Below are positions 37,503 to 48,857 of a stretch of DNA of 64,000 nt, piece after piece. The first letter of the stretch is position 1. Every line of letters begins with the position of its first letter. The stretch covers positions 19,712,948 through 19,776,947 of the forward strand of contig OU612071.1 of assembly GCA_914767715.1 (NCBI GenBank), given 5' to 3'. The notes beneath the pieces were generated by a model. That model was not told the origin of the DNA and did not search any database. It saw only the letters and a program-made list of their open reading frames with translations. The translations under genes and the position numbers were made by a program. The DNA is from Membranipora membranacea (taxonomy: Eukaryota > Bryozoa > Gymnolaemata > Cheilostomatida > Membraniporidae).

Positions 37503-38290
37503 TATTGACAACAATCCAACCGATCCTGACTACACCTACACAGACATATACTACGGCACAAACTGACAACCTATCAACAAGAAAACGCTAGTTTCTTATT
37601 AAAGGTAGACATTCAGGTAAAACAACGATTCTGTACAGTTGAGCACCAGGAAGCGCTGCATCAAAAGGTCAAGGGCGAAATCAGTATATCAAAATAGGCT
37701 CCGCCCCTAAAAATCAACATAGTAAGCTTCAGGCAGCTCATCCAGCCAGTGAGCAAGGTGTGTAAAATAAAATAAGTATAGGTATCGGTATCCGGTATGA
37801 TCCTGAGGATTCTCCACATGCAGGGCATCTTTCCAGTTCAGCAATACCTGTAGGACAATGACAAGCAGTAGTTAAAGAAAGACATGTGGTTAGGTTAGGG
37901 AAACAGGTTAACGCCTTTATAGTGAGTTGCCTAAAGCGCACACCTAATATAGAATTTTATGAAAGCAAACTTTAAACAGAAATACTTGCCGCTTTGCATA
38001 TTGCTTATTAGTTTGACTGCAGTTAGCTCAGATTTTAAATTCATCAAATGACTAGTACTTCTATCTGCATGGAAACAGATAATTCAAAGACTAGTGTAAT
38101 ATGAGTGATTGTTTACTTGAGAGAGTCGACCATGATAAGAGACTTGTTATTCATTGTTATTATTTATTATATTTATTACTATATTTATTATTATTATAAT
38201 ACTGTAGAGAGAGAGAGTGGTGCGTAATGAAACCATAACTGCAATGCCTATTTTTATGTGTTAAATATATTGTTTCAAGAAAATAAAAAA
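37503..38290 (+). promoter_or_regulatory. 3' UTR of copy A with relic tail sequence and poly(A) signal
   Basis: Sequence after the TAA stop aligns with coding sequence of the copy C tail: a tyrosine-rich stretch at 37505-37565 and an N-Q-Y-I-K-I motif at 37681-37700. The frame is shifted and interrupted by stops. The stretch ends at AATAAA (38282-38287), in the same context (gtttcaagaaaataaa) as copy B at 50198 and close to copy C at 62297. Confidence 0.6.
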
Positions 38291-38429
38291 ACAAAGACAA
38301 AACTATTGAGCCCTTGTTTGCTGTCTCATTAGTACATACCGTTTGTATGTGTATTGTATTGAAAATTTGGGCAATATGCACAATAAACCTTTGATAAAAT
38401 TGCTATCCTTCAAAAAAGATTGCTCACTC

Positions 38430-38690
38430 CCGTTATCACTATTCCCCTGAACCTGGCCAACCGTACAAAACTTAATCTGCCTTCACCCACATCCAAATCT
38501 GCCTGTGGCCATCGCCATCCTACCTGTCTAGCACCTGACGTTTGGAACAGCTTGCATGCTGCTCTCCTGGCGATTAGACACTCCTAGTAATTTAGGAGCG
38601 GTGTCGAAGCTGCATCTACTTGCTGCCCTGGTGTAGTCTTTTCTATTGATAGGTAACCACAGGGAGTGAGCAATGTTAGTAGGTGGTTTT
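38430..38690 (+). mobile_element. LINE C-terminal remnant between copies A and B
   Basis: One frame reads LPLNLANRTKLNLPSPTSK, then CLAPDVWNSLHAALLAIRHS and a stop. This resembles the last residues of LINE reverse-transcriptase proteins (A-P-x-x-WNSLP). It is short and isolated. Confidence 0.5.
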
Positions 38691-39002
38691 TTTTCTTTTC
38701 TCACCATATAGTGACTGCCTACAGCTACCACTCCTCAAATAGCATCTACAGTGCTACTGAGCGTATAGAGCCTCACCGCCTCACCATTTTTTAACTGCCA
38801 ATGTTATGTTTTATGATGAAAAATATACCATATTGAACCAAAACAAAAAATTTTACTACTCTTTCTCCTGTTACTGAAAAATCAAAAGAAATGAGTGATG
38901 CTAAACGATTGATTAAAAGACTAAGTGATAGCTTTACGTTGACTGAGCCTTCTATTACTGCCTTGATCTCTAAACCAATGAGCATAGCGGGGAAACTATA
39001 AT

Positions 39003-39140
39003 GTGTATTGCAACATTGTGAGATCCAAAGGCATCATTGTTGTAGTGAGCCCAAACATGAAGAACGCATAACATCCTGGACTTTAATACTTTGTTTTACA
39101 TGAGACAAAATAGTAATCCACCTAGTAATCACAGTTTGTG
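39003..39140 (+). promoter_or_regulatory. Conserved 5' flank of pseudogene copy B
   Basis: From gtgtattgcaacattgtgag to the start codon this aligns closely with 50430-50567 before copy C, sharing cataacatcctg, ctttgttttacat, cacctagtaatcacagtttg and a start at gtgATG. It is a likely shared promoter and 5' UTR. Confidence 0.5.
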
Positions 39141-39338
39141 ATGTCTCTGAGCTTGCTGCTACTCATTCTTCAATCAGTCTCCGAACTAAGGTCAGTCACA
39201 TTGTGAAATAATCCTTAGAGGGAGGAGGACCTAACAATGAACTCCGACTCCTCCTTGTATCAAGAGATGACAGTCTCTTTTATAATCACCATTTCCTTCC
39301 GACAATGTGATTCAACGAAAAATGAGTTGTTTGGTTAA

Positions 39339-40702
39339 GGTAATGTCAAAGACCGATCCGAATATCAACATATCATATATCGTTGGAAAGCTGCCGAGCT
39401 ACTGAAAATGAATAGCTGAACAAAAACTTGATTCGATGACGTTGTGTCATCTTAGGGAGGAAATGAGGCAGAAAACGCTCTTTTTGTCAATGCAGATTGA
39501 GCAAGAAATTTCAAATCAGGTGGAATGTATACTTAGAGATTGCGTTCATCGTAAAATTTGATTTTCTTTGATATATGACTAGTCTAAATTGACTTTTTAC
39601 GTCACGTCATACAACGTATTTATTTGTGAAGCCGTGAAAATATGTGAAATTTCAATCATTAATTCACAACAGATCATAGGCTCGAATCAAAATTAATTAT
39701 GATTTTCTCTTAGAGTACTCTTCAAATGTCATACACATTGACTTTCAAAAAATTAGCTTGCATATCGCAATGGCAGTAGCCTCTCGAATACGGCCTATAT
39801 TTTCGCCACCTTTGCATAACGCCAAATATGCTGTCCAAATAACCATTATTGTGAACAAACAAAGTTTTTTTGAAAGTTCTCACATACGAAGCCGCTTTCA
39901 TTAACCATGGTGCACACAAGAAATGCCAACACAATTTTTCATTGCATCTTCATTTTTTTTTAATTTAACGCAAAAGAATGCCAAAAAACAGCTATTTTTA
40001 GGGACTTTTGAGGTCTTTTTAGGGACTTTTGAGGTCTTTTTTGGCATTCTTTTGCGTTAAATTCAAGAAAAATGAAGATGCAATGAAAAATTATGTTGGC
40101 ATTTTTTGTGTGCACCATGGTTAATGAAAGCGTCTTTGTATGTGAGAACTTTCAAAAAAACTTTGTTTGTTCACAATAATGATTATTTGGACAGCATGTT
40201 TGACGTTATGCAAAGGCGGCGAAAATATTAGCCGTATTCGAGAGTCTATTGTCATTGCAATATGCAAGCTAATTTTTTGAAAGTCAATGTGTATGACACT
40301 TGAAGAGTACTCTAAGAGAGAGTCATAATTAATTTTGATTCGAGCCTATGATCTGTTGTGAATTAATGTTTGAAATTTCACATATTTTCACGTCTTCACA
40401 AAAAAAATGCGTTGTATGGCGTGACGTAAAAAGTCAATTTAGACTAGTCATATATCAGAGAAAATTAAATTTTATGATGAATGCAATCTCTAAGTGTACA
40501 TTCCACATGTTTTGAAATTTTTTGCAATTAATTTGACTCCTCCATCTGCATTGACAAAAACAGCGTTTTTTGCCTCATTTCCTCCCTAAAATGACACAAC
40601 GTCATCGAATCAGGTTTTTGTTCAGGTATTCATTTTCAGTAGCTCAGCAGCTTTCTAACGGTATATGATATGTTGATATTCGGACCGGTCTTTGACATTA
40701 CC
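39339..40702. mobile_element. 1364-bp near-perfect palindrome flanked by TTAA
   Basis: Arms of about 650 bp run from ggtaatgtcaaagaccg (39339) to its reverse complement at 40702, around a loop of about 45 bp near 40010. TTAA stands outside both ends (39335-39338 and 40703-40706). Arms stay similar along their whole length, so the insertion or the palindrome is recent. It lies in intron 1 of copy B. No intact transposase. TTAA duplication suggests mobilisation by a piggyBac-like enzyme. Confidence 0.85.
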
Positions 40703-41319
40703 TTAATTACATAATAATCAAGAACTAAAATCAGTCTTCATGATTTTCTATACAGCAGAATTTTGACCGTGATTTTGTTTCTAAGAATAATGGCCTGATG
40801 ATTTAATATCTCATTTGTCTGTTGATCCACACTTTAAACTGGCAATAGTTACAGCAAAGAGTTTGCTGTTGGGATACTTAGTGCCTCTATACTCTTCCTT
40901 CTCCAAAAGCATTGGAATTTGCTAATCGACAAAAAAACAAGATTATCATTCAAAATTATGACATGTTATCGACATTATATGGCATGCACTTCCCTTCTTT
41001 TCCAAATAAATGTCTTTCTTTTGACATGGCTTATTTGTCAGAGAATAGCGGTCAAACGATATTTCCGATTGCATCAGAGTTAATGGAATTCAAACAACAC
41101 ATTCTTAAACACACTGTTAGTTTTCAGCCATGTAGTGCAGTAGAGGGGCCATTCACAGAAACTAAAAACACTCACTCCCTCAGCCGATGTCATTTGTATT
41201 GATTGCTTACTAATAAAAGAGAGATTTCACTTGTTTGAAGAAGACTTGTGCTAGGCATGTGTTGAGTGATTGAGAGTGTTTCTTATGACATTCGATATCA
41301 AATAACCAGTTTTATTCAA

Positions 41320-41548
41320 ATATAATAGAAAAGCTAAAGCGACAGTCCTACTAGGCCATGTTTGGTATAGATTTAGAGATCTCAGGCTAAAAAGTCATAA
41401 GGGCATATGAAACAAAATAGCTCGTGAACCTAATTGCAGTAAAACTGCTGCAAAGTCTGAAAATTGGGATCATAGTGCATCATAGGGATTAATTGCCTCT
41501 TCCTGACCACTATGATTTCACTATGATCCTTAATGAAATAATTGAAAA
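41320..41548 (+). repeat. Repeat with an inverted partner at 45850-46045
   Basis: Contains cctactaggccatgtttgg, gtcataagggcatatgaaa and cactatgatcc words. The same sequence appears in reverse orientation at 45850-46045, just after the split exon 7 of copy B. Both copies contain short internal palindromes around catagtggatcatagtg. A MITE family is likely; ends not fixed. Confidence 0.6.
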
Positions 41549-44500
41549 AAAAACTAATTGCTATTTTCCACAATTTTTTCTTTTTTATTATATTTATTTG
41601 CCTTATGAACTCACAATATTTGATTTCTTGGGTATAATATATCCTCTTGTTTAATAAACTGACCCTTTAAAATCACTATATTTTCAGTGCACTGAGTGTA
41701 AATGTCTCCATATATAACTATCCCAATGAAGCAGCAGTGATAATGATATTTGAACCGGACCGCAGTGTATTATATAATCTGAGCTCAGTGTGTGGGATGT
41801 CACCTAAGGGACAAACACAGATTAAATGTGGTGATGAGAAAAGAATAAACTCAAACGGTGCCTTTCCTTCTGTAAGGAACAAAAATAATTAATCTGACAT
41901 GAGTCCTGTCACAAATCTGTATTAATGTATAGCTTTGTCAGATATGCTATGTAGTTTTTGTCACACTACATTTTTGAAATGTTACCTTTTTTCTTTAAAC
42001 AACTTCTCCATTATAAACCCCATGGTTTCTGCGAGAGTCTCAATGAAATACTATCTTATCTTATAGCTGGAGGTTTGAGGACACTCAGTGACATATTTTT
42101 GCACAACGCACAATCACAAGATTGTTGCTTTTTAATTTACCCCAATACTTAATTCTTGTTTGAGTATTTAGACTGATTACATTTTCTAACATTCTCGACT
42201 CGGGCCAATTACAATAGTGGTAGCTGTACTATAAGGATATGTAATAGTGAAGTGAGGAAATATTTATGTTATACAATCAGGCTGTCCCCTGAATGTGCTC
42301 ACTCTTGCATGACACCACGTCATGTGAATTTTTGATATTCTACACAGAAAAACTTTGTATCACTCTAAAAAATCTAACACAAAAGTATACCTGTCAACTT
42401 TGAAGTTTTTCTAATGTTGAAGATCAATTTGGAAACAATATCTATATGAATTCATCAACTCCGATGAGATGGTCTACTGCCTTTAATATTGATAGGAAAG
42501 CCTTAGTCTGAGTCCCCCCAAACTTTTCCCCCTCGCCCGCCGGTGGTCATTCATGACATTGACAAAAGGTCATACAATGTGTATTATTGGACCCTTAGTA
42601 AGTAAGTAAGATTAATGTAGAAGTAATGCGAGGAAAAATCCAAGCAAATTCGGCAAAGCCTAGACCCTCTGCAGTTTTGTCTTAAAGTATGATAAAAAGC
42701 CTGATCCAAACTTATAATGCTAATATAATCATATCTCACAGGGAAAAATCTATAGGCCCCTGATGTTTGGTTGGGAAATTGTTGTTGTGGTGGATCTCAA
42801 TACAAAAGCAAAAGCACCGAATAAACAGAGTGTAAGTACATACGGAGTCTCCCACATCAAAATACGTAAGTCAGCTTATTAAAGACATTAAAGAGGGATT
42901 TCAGTTCAGATTCACTTTCTCCCATCCCTATCCAGGTTGGTAGATCAAAGATATTAGGATTTAAATTTGAGCATAGCAAATTGGTAAAAGTAAGTCTCAT
43001 AAAAAAATTGTTGTCTATATTATTACTCCCCCCACAAGTAAATCCCAAGGGACTACAATTAATGCTGGATCTGAATTACACTTCCTCTTTAAATCAATAT
43101 TATCCTATGTTGTCCTTGCCCTTGATTGGTATCAAATAATGTTATAATTACATTATGGTATTCCTCTTCAGAGCAAACCTATACTATACTGTTCATAAAA
43201 CCTTTCGAACAGTTCGGTTTGATGTATATCCTCGCATTCAATCTCAGCAATGATATCATCATGTAGTATTACTATTAAATCACTCATTTGTTTCTCAATA
43301 ATATTGAACTTTCTTTTTTTTTTCATACCTTTATTCATTGCTTTATTTCAGCACCAGAGCCTATTTTCAACATCTCAGCTATTTCAAGCAGTAGCAGAGC
43401 AAATTTATCAAACACTGTTATGACTGTTTACCTGGCAAGCGATTTCAGAAGCAGAGGCATATTCGATGCACTGACGTTCTCACTGGTTCCACCTGGTGAA
43501 GCCTGTTGCAATGGCAGCGGAAACATTCCGGCGATAACTCGATCATGGTGTAAGGGACCTTGTGATGCTTATCCATTATCCCAAATATATTTACTTTTAT
43601 ATTCTATATATACAATACATTTATATATTTACTTTTTTATCTGTATAAATCTCATTTGTTCAAAATGTTTTTTCAGAATAAACCAAAAAAAAAGGAAATT
43701 TAAAAAAAAAGCGAATCAGTAATCACTCAAACTTAAGTGGAGTAATACAATTCACACTGTATTTAGACATGTTTAACATTCGAGGATATGAGCCTGTAAC
43801 CAGATAGTTAGTTTGATTGGTTAGTTATGAATTGCAAAGGAAAAATGACCGGTTTTCTATTTCTCCTTATTTCACACTTGTAGGTTTCTGCATGAACTAT
43901 TTTTCTGGCCTCAGTCCTAATGCCAATTAAAAGGTTCACTATAGAGAAATCTCTGTTTTATCGGAACAAATCCTAGGGATAAAGTGATCAAATACTCATA
44001 TCAACTGCCTATCACCATCATATTATGTATTTACAAAGTTAACCATACGCTGCAAAGCATACCATTGTTTCAGAATCATTTCATTGTTTCTTGCAGCCCC
44101 AAATGACTCAGGCCCTCACACATTGAGGCTAGGTATAACCAATCACACAAGTGGCCAACGCTACAAAGTTTGTGCATTGGTTTCAAGTTTTGGAGTTGCC
44201 AGCACTTGTGTGGAGACAAATGAGGTCATTCAACAGGGTAAGTTCAACATAATCGTCAACCTGAGGAGGGAAAATTATCATCTATGAATCTCGCCCGATT
44301 GCTTTGTAGCTTAGGAGTCATGCCAAACAATATTTGTATGAATACTCTGATAATTGTTTTGCTTTTTTACTCTATATACCAACTGAGTAGTGTACTGTAA
44401 TGCCTGGTGACATGTGCTGATGATTTGGTATCTGTCGTAGCATCGAAATCTGGAAGGAACACCTAAAGACATGCAGTCAGAACAGAATCAAAAACAGTAG

Positions 44501-45428
44501 TGCACATGTCCTCCGATAATACACTGCTCAGCTGATGCATAGAGTAGATAACTCTACACAAGCTAGAACCAAAACACAGCGAACTAATTCAGTTACCAGA
44601 GTATACAGGCAAGACCCCCAAACGTGTGGTCTGATCCCTAATCCCAGACCAATCCTTTTTTGAGCAGACCTAGTAAGCTCAGGTCAAGACAGATATTAAA
44701 CCAGTCTCATCTAAAAACCACTCAATATAAATGTTTGATCTGTGTTGTTTCCCTAGCATATATGTCAGATCTGATTGTAGTCTAACTGTGAATATTTGCC
44801 TGTTCTAATATATTTGTAAAATAAGAAATCATGCATCATCGGAAGGCAGCATGTTTAAACCTCTAACACCTGACAAGACACTAACCACTCAATCAAACCT
44901 ATTCTATACACTGTTGTAACATTTGAGGCTTGTGTTGCAGCGCCACTACCCCCGAAAATCTATAAGCTTCACAGAAACCACACGGGAGGCAAGTTCGGAA
45001 TAGAATTCACAAACATTACTGTCATACACAACTGGACATACTTAGACTGTGAGCTTGACGAGAAAAGGGACATCTATCCTAAGCCTTCTTGTACCCTGGA
45101 GAAACAGAACCAGAGCAGCAATCAGTACAGTGTAAGCAGTAGCTTTGCTATAAATTTTTAAACTTGAAATTATTTGATGGTTATAAAATCAGAACATCAC
45201 TCACGATTGACGAAATACAATATTATTATAATGTGGATTTTTTTATTTGGGAGAAATTGTTAGTATAAATCTAACCTTGGCAAAATCTGGATACAAATCT
45301 GCTGAGAAAAATTTAACATGTAATTTGAAAGATTTTGTTTTAAATATCAGTTAAGGTAATATCAGTTAGTTTCAAAATGACAGTTTACTTTTCTGATTTC
45401 AGGTTCAAGCATTTCCTTACGGCACAGT

Positions 45429-45716
45429 CATTGAATTCCATATCTGGAATAGCATCATTAGCTTTCTTTTGCAAAACAAAGGGCTTGCAAAAATAGCCAG
45501 TCCCTAGTAGCAATCTAGAAATGCCCTAATCATCGACCCTGTATGGGGTATAATTACTGTTTGCAATTTTGTAAACAAGACAATTTCTCAGGCTAATTAT
45601 TCATGCTACTAGGGACAGCCAATCAGATAACAGTCATATGGGTCCCTGTGTTTAGTGTCCTAACCGTGCAACGCTATGATACTATTTCCATTCTAAGAGA
45701 AGAATCTAATTCAGTG
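45429..45716. mobile_element. 288-bp hAT-like MITE inserted in exon 7 of copy B
   Basis: The insert is flanked by an exact 8-bp duplication GGCACAGT (45421-45428 and 45717-45724), which is the duplication length of hAT elements. Ends are inverted: cattgaatt against the reverse complement cactgaatt. Removing the insert and one duplication restores a 100-nt exon, the same length as exon 7 of copies A and C. The right end creates an acceptor-like ctaattcag, but using it would shift the frame. Confidence 0.85.
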
Positions 45717-47933
45717 GGCACAGTATTCCTTCTGCAAAGTTCGAGTGCGATAGGAGAACTAAGAAGCTGGGAGAATAGCACCTACACTTTTCATACAGGT
45801 CAGGCAGTTACCTCTACTGTATCTGTAGAAAAAAGCAGTTAGTTTTTTCTCAATTATTTTACTAAGGATCATAGTGGATCATAGTGGCCACGAGAGGTCA
45901 CTATGATCCACTATGATTTCAATTTTCGGTTTTTACTGCAATTAGGTTCACACAATATTTCATTTCATATGCCCTTATGACTTTTCGGCCTGAGATCTTT
46001 AAAACCATGCCAAACATGGCCTAGTAGGACTGTCACTTTAAGCTTAATTGTTTCTGTAAATTAACAATTGGTTAATTTTGGTATGTTTGCCTACCTATTG
46101 ATTGAGTTTGTTGATGTCGAAGTCTCATCAATGAGATTAGTTCTCTTCCTTTCCTATATAAAAACCCAATACTATTTTTCCAGTTTTAAAGCTACAAATT
46201 TCTTGCCTACCCTAGAGTAACAAATCCTTAGTATGATATACACACAGAAAAATATTAGAATCAGAATGACTCTAGCTAATAATCAATTGGCATATTAGCA
46301 TCAAATAAAAGTTTTATTGATTTTAAGATAGTTCCCCTACTTCACCCTTAGAATTAATCAAATAAGAATGATATTATAGGGTTAATTTACTCTTAAATCA
46401 CCTTCGGCCAGTTTCAAAAGACAGTTAATTATTTCAGGACTGTCAATTATTTCAGGACTGATTATTTCAGAGTATCAAATGAGCTTACTGTTCTTCAACA
46501 GGTCATCAGGGGAACTATCTCAGAATCAAAACAACGCTATTTTTTCTCTGTGGGTAGTTTAGCTAATTCAGATGTGACTTGATGTAAGTATTAGCTAGCA
46601 CTCGATTGTGGCTAGCTGATGTGGAAGTGTATATTAATTAATTACTTAAAAATAATTATGATGTTAATAAAAGTATCAAAGAAAAAAATTAAATAGAGTA
46701 AAAAGATGTTTCCCCCTTTAAAATTATTATCAATTACAAGCTTGTGCAAAATCTTTCGCAAAATTTTTCTTCTGTTAATACTTTACTCTAGTTCACGCAA
46801 ATTTGCGAAGATGATAAATATATGAAAAATTGTGAGTTATATTATACAAATAGAGGAAAAAGTTAATACTAAAATTGTATAATTTCAGATTTACCCCCAC
46901 CTGAATCCGTAATGGCAGAGGCAGTAGAGAACAGTGAGAGGCCATCTGTCAGGTTCACTTGGATGAAGCCGGTTGACATTGCCTACCCCTACAATATTGA
47001 AGTCTCATGCGAAGATTGCTCAATTAGAACTGTGAAATATGTTAGTACACTATATACAGTTTTCACTTTACGGAATCCCAATCATGGACACAATTTTCTC
47101 ATGACTCAATTCAAAAACTACAAAGACCTTTACCGCAGATCTTATTTTGAGCCTACCACGTGGTGTCTTTTTTCTTTGATTTACAGCAAAATGATCATTA
47201 GCGAAATTCACAATGATTTTTCCATGATTGTAGGCTGAAATCAAAGTTGTCAGCTCAGCTTCGGAGTCCATACTCTGATGGCCTCACATATGGTCGAAAC
47301 TTCTCATTCTTCGTAGCTCTGCATAGAATGGTCAGCACTAAACACTCAGATAGAATCACGCATATTTTCTCAGAGAAAGTAGAAGCTACAGTAGCGATGG
47401 GTGAGTAAATTTGGAAAAATTCATTTTTCAGATTGCTCATGACACGCGGAACTTCACCACAAGTTTTAGCAAGGGGAGAAAATTTAGTTAGCTTAGTTAA
47501 ACAAGTTTGGCAGAGACTTAATTAAAAGCTCAAATTATATTCCAGCTAGCTGAGGTGAGAACGTATAGTAAAGACTGTTGGGAAATTAAATCTTCACCCA
47601 AATTTAATTATTACAGGCAGGTGCAAAATGACTATATTTTCCTTCTGCAAATACTTGCATCATATTTCATACATTCTAGCATTTAGATTGTGAATTCCGT
47701 CTGATTATACATTAAATCAGTTAGTGAGGCTTCTACTAAGTTACCAGGTTCCCAAACTCTGCATATTGCGACTAGTATTCACAAAAGATAAATTTTGTCA
47801 CTTTTCCCTACCTGTAATAATTAAGTTTGGGGCCAGTTTAAATTTCCCACCCGTCTGTACTTTGATTCAATGCTATCAATGAAACATCTTTTCCTACATC
47901 TTCTTACAGCTGAGAGAGCACCTGTCAAAAGAT

Positions 47934-48013
47934 CTCACACTACTACTGTCACCCTCACACTACTACTGTCACTCTCACACTACTACTGTCACTCTCACAC
48001 TACTACTGTCACC
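47934..48013 (+). repeat. 20-bp tandem repeat inside the transmembrane exon of copy B
   Basis: Four copies of a unit close to cacactactactgtcaccct lie just before the membrane-spanning segment. Exon 10 is 198 nt here and 138 nt in copy A, so the gain is 60 nt, three units, which keeps the frame although each unit is read in a different frame (TTTVTLT, LLLSLS, HYYCHS). Confidence 0.85.
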
Positions 48014-48857
48014 CTGTCCCTGCTTGCTATCATCTTACTAGTTGTCGGTCTGGTTTGTGCTTATTTCTATTTCCAAAAGAAGAAGGGGAAGAAAGGAACA
48101 GGATCAGGTGAGTAATTTAGAACTACTGGTAGATGTGATATGGACAAGGGAACATATCTGACCATAAACAAGCATTTGGCTATTCATGTTTGGTTGCTTG
48201 AACACGTATCTCAACTTTGATTGGCCCACAATAAGCCCAAATGTAAATAATTAAAACAAATATACGCTTAAATTCGTATGTGCATGAATATATAATATAT
48301 AAAACTAATTTTAAATCAGATAAAACACTATTTGCTCATGTGTGTTTTGCAGGCAAGGGTGATAACAAGATTGCCCCCGCCACCAACCCAGGGACTGTGC
48401 TCGCACGGCCAGCCAACCCAGGGACCGGACCTGAAAAACCGACCAACCCAACCATCTAATGTTTACAAAAACCCAACTGCTCCTGGCTGCAACCTATCAA
48501 CAGTCTAGCAAAAACCAGCCCACATGAAACCACTAGTTTCTTTTGAAGGAAGGCGTTAAGGTTAAACAGGGAGTCAGTTCAGTAGACCAACAGGAGGAGC
48601 TGCACAAAATATAGGACCTTATCTGTATATAAACCAGGCTCCACCCCCCCCCCTAAAGATCGCGCCCCAAACCAGCATGGTAAGCCTGAGGAAGCTCATC
48701 AAGCCAGTGAGAAAGGTGTACAAAATGAAATGAGTATGGGGACTACGAGGTACCGCCCCAAATATTACAGCCAAATCCGGTATGATACGCTTGTTGTAGC
48801 AGATTCAGCCACTTTTATCTGCATGGAAACTGATTAACCAAATACTGATGTAATATA

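Larger units (their letters stand above)
39141..48459 (+). pseudogene. Receptor copy B: disrupted paralogue
   Basis: Eleven exon equivalents: 39141-39190, 41688-41871, 42742-42865, 43352-43549, 44097-44237, 44941-45131, 45403-45428 plus 45725-45798 (exon 7 split), 46889-47040, 47234-47400, 47910-48107 and 48353-48459. The signal peptide (MSLSLLLLILQSVSELR), four modules, a transmembrane segment (LLAIILLVVGLVCAYFYF) and a short tail are recognisable, and splice sites persist. Exon 7 is split by a 288-bp MITE with an 8-bp target duplication. Exon 9 is 167 nt instead of 169 and reaches TGA at 47276-47278 after a 2-bp loss. Exon 10 carries a 60-nt in-frame tandem expansion. Modules 1-2 are the most diverged part. 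An N-terminal soluble product (modules 1-2, or part of 3) could still be made. The equivalent of copy A exon 11 is missing. Confidence 0.85.

Noticed and set aside
40912-41202. 96-codon ORF in intron 1 of copy B
   Set aside because: The matching stretch in intron 1 of copy C (51020-51470) is diverged and not open, so it is intronic sequence.
43550-43722. Extension of exon 4 ORF in copy B beyond the donor
   Set aside because: The extension is low-complexity hydrophobic and lysine-rich sequence with no match in A or C; the GTAAGG donor is conserved.
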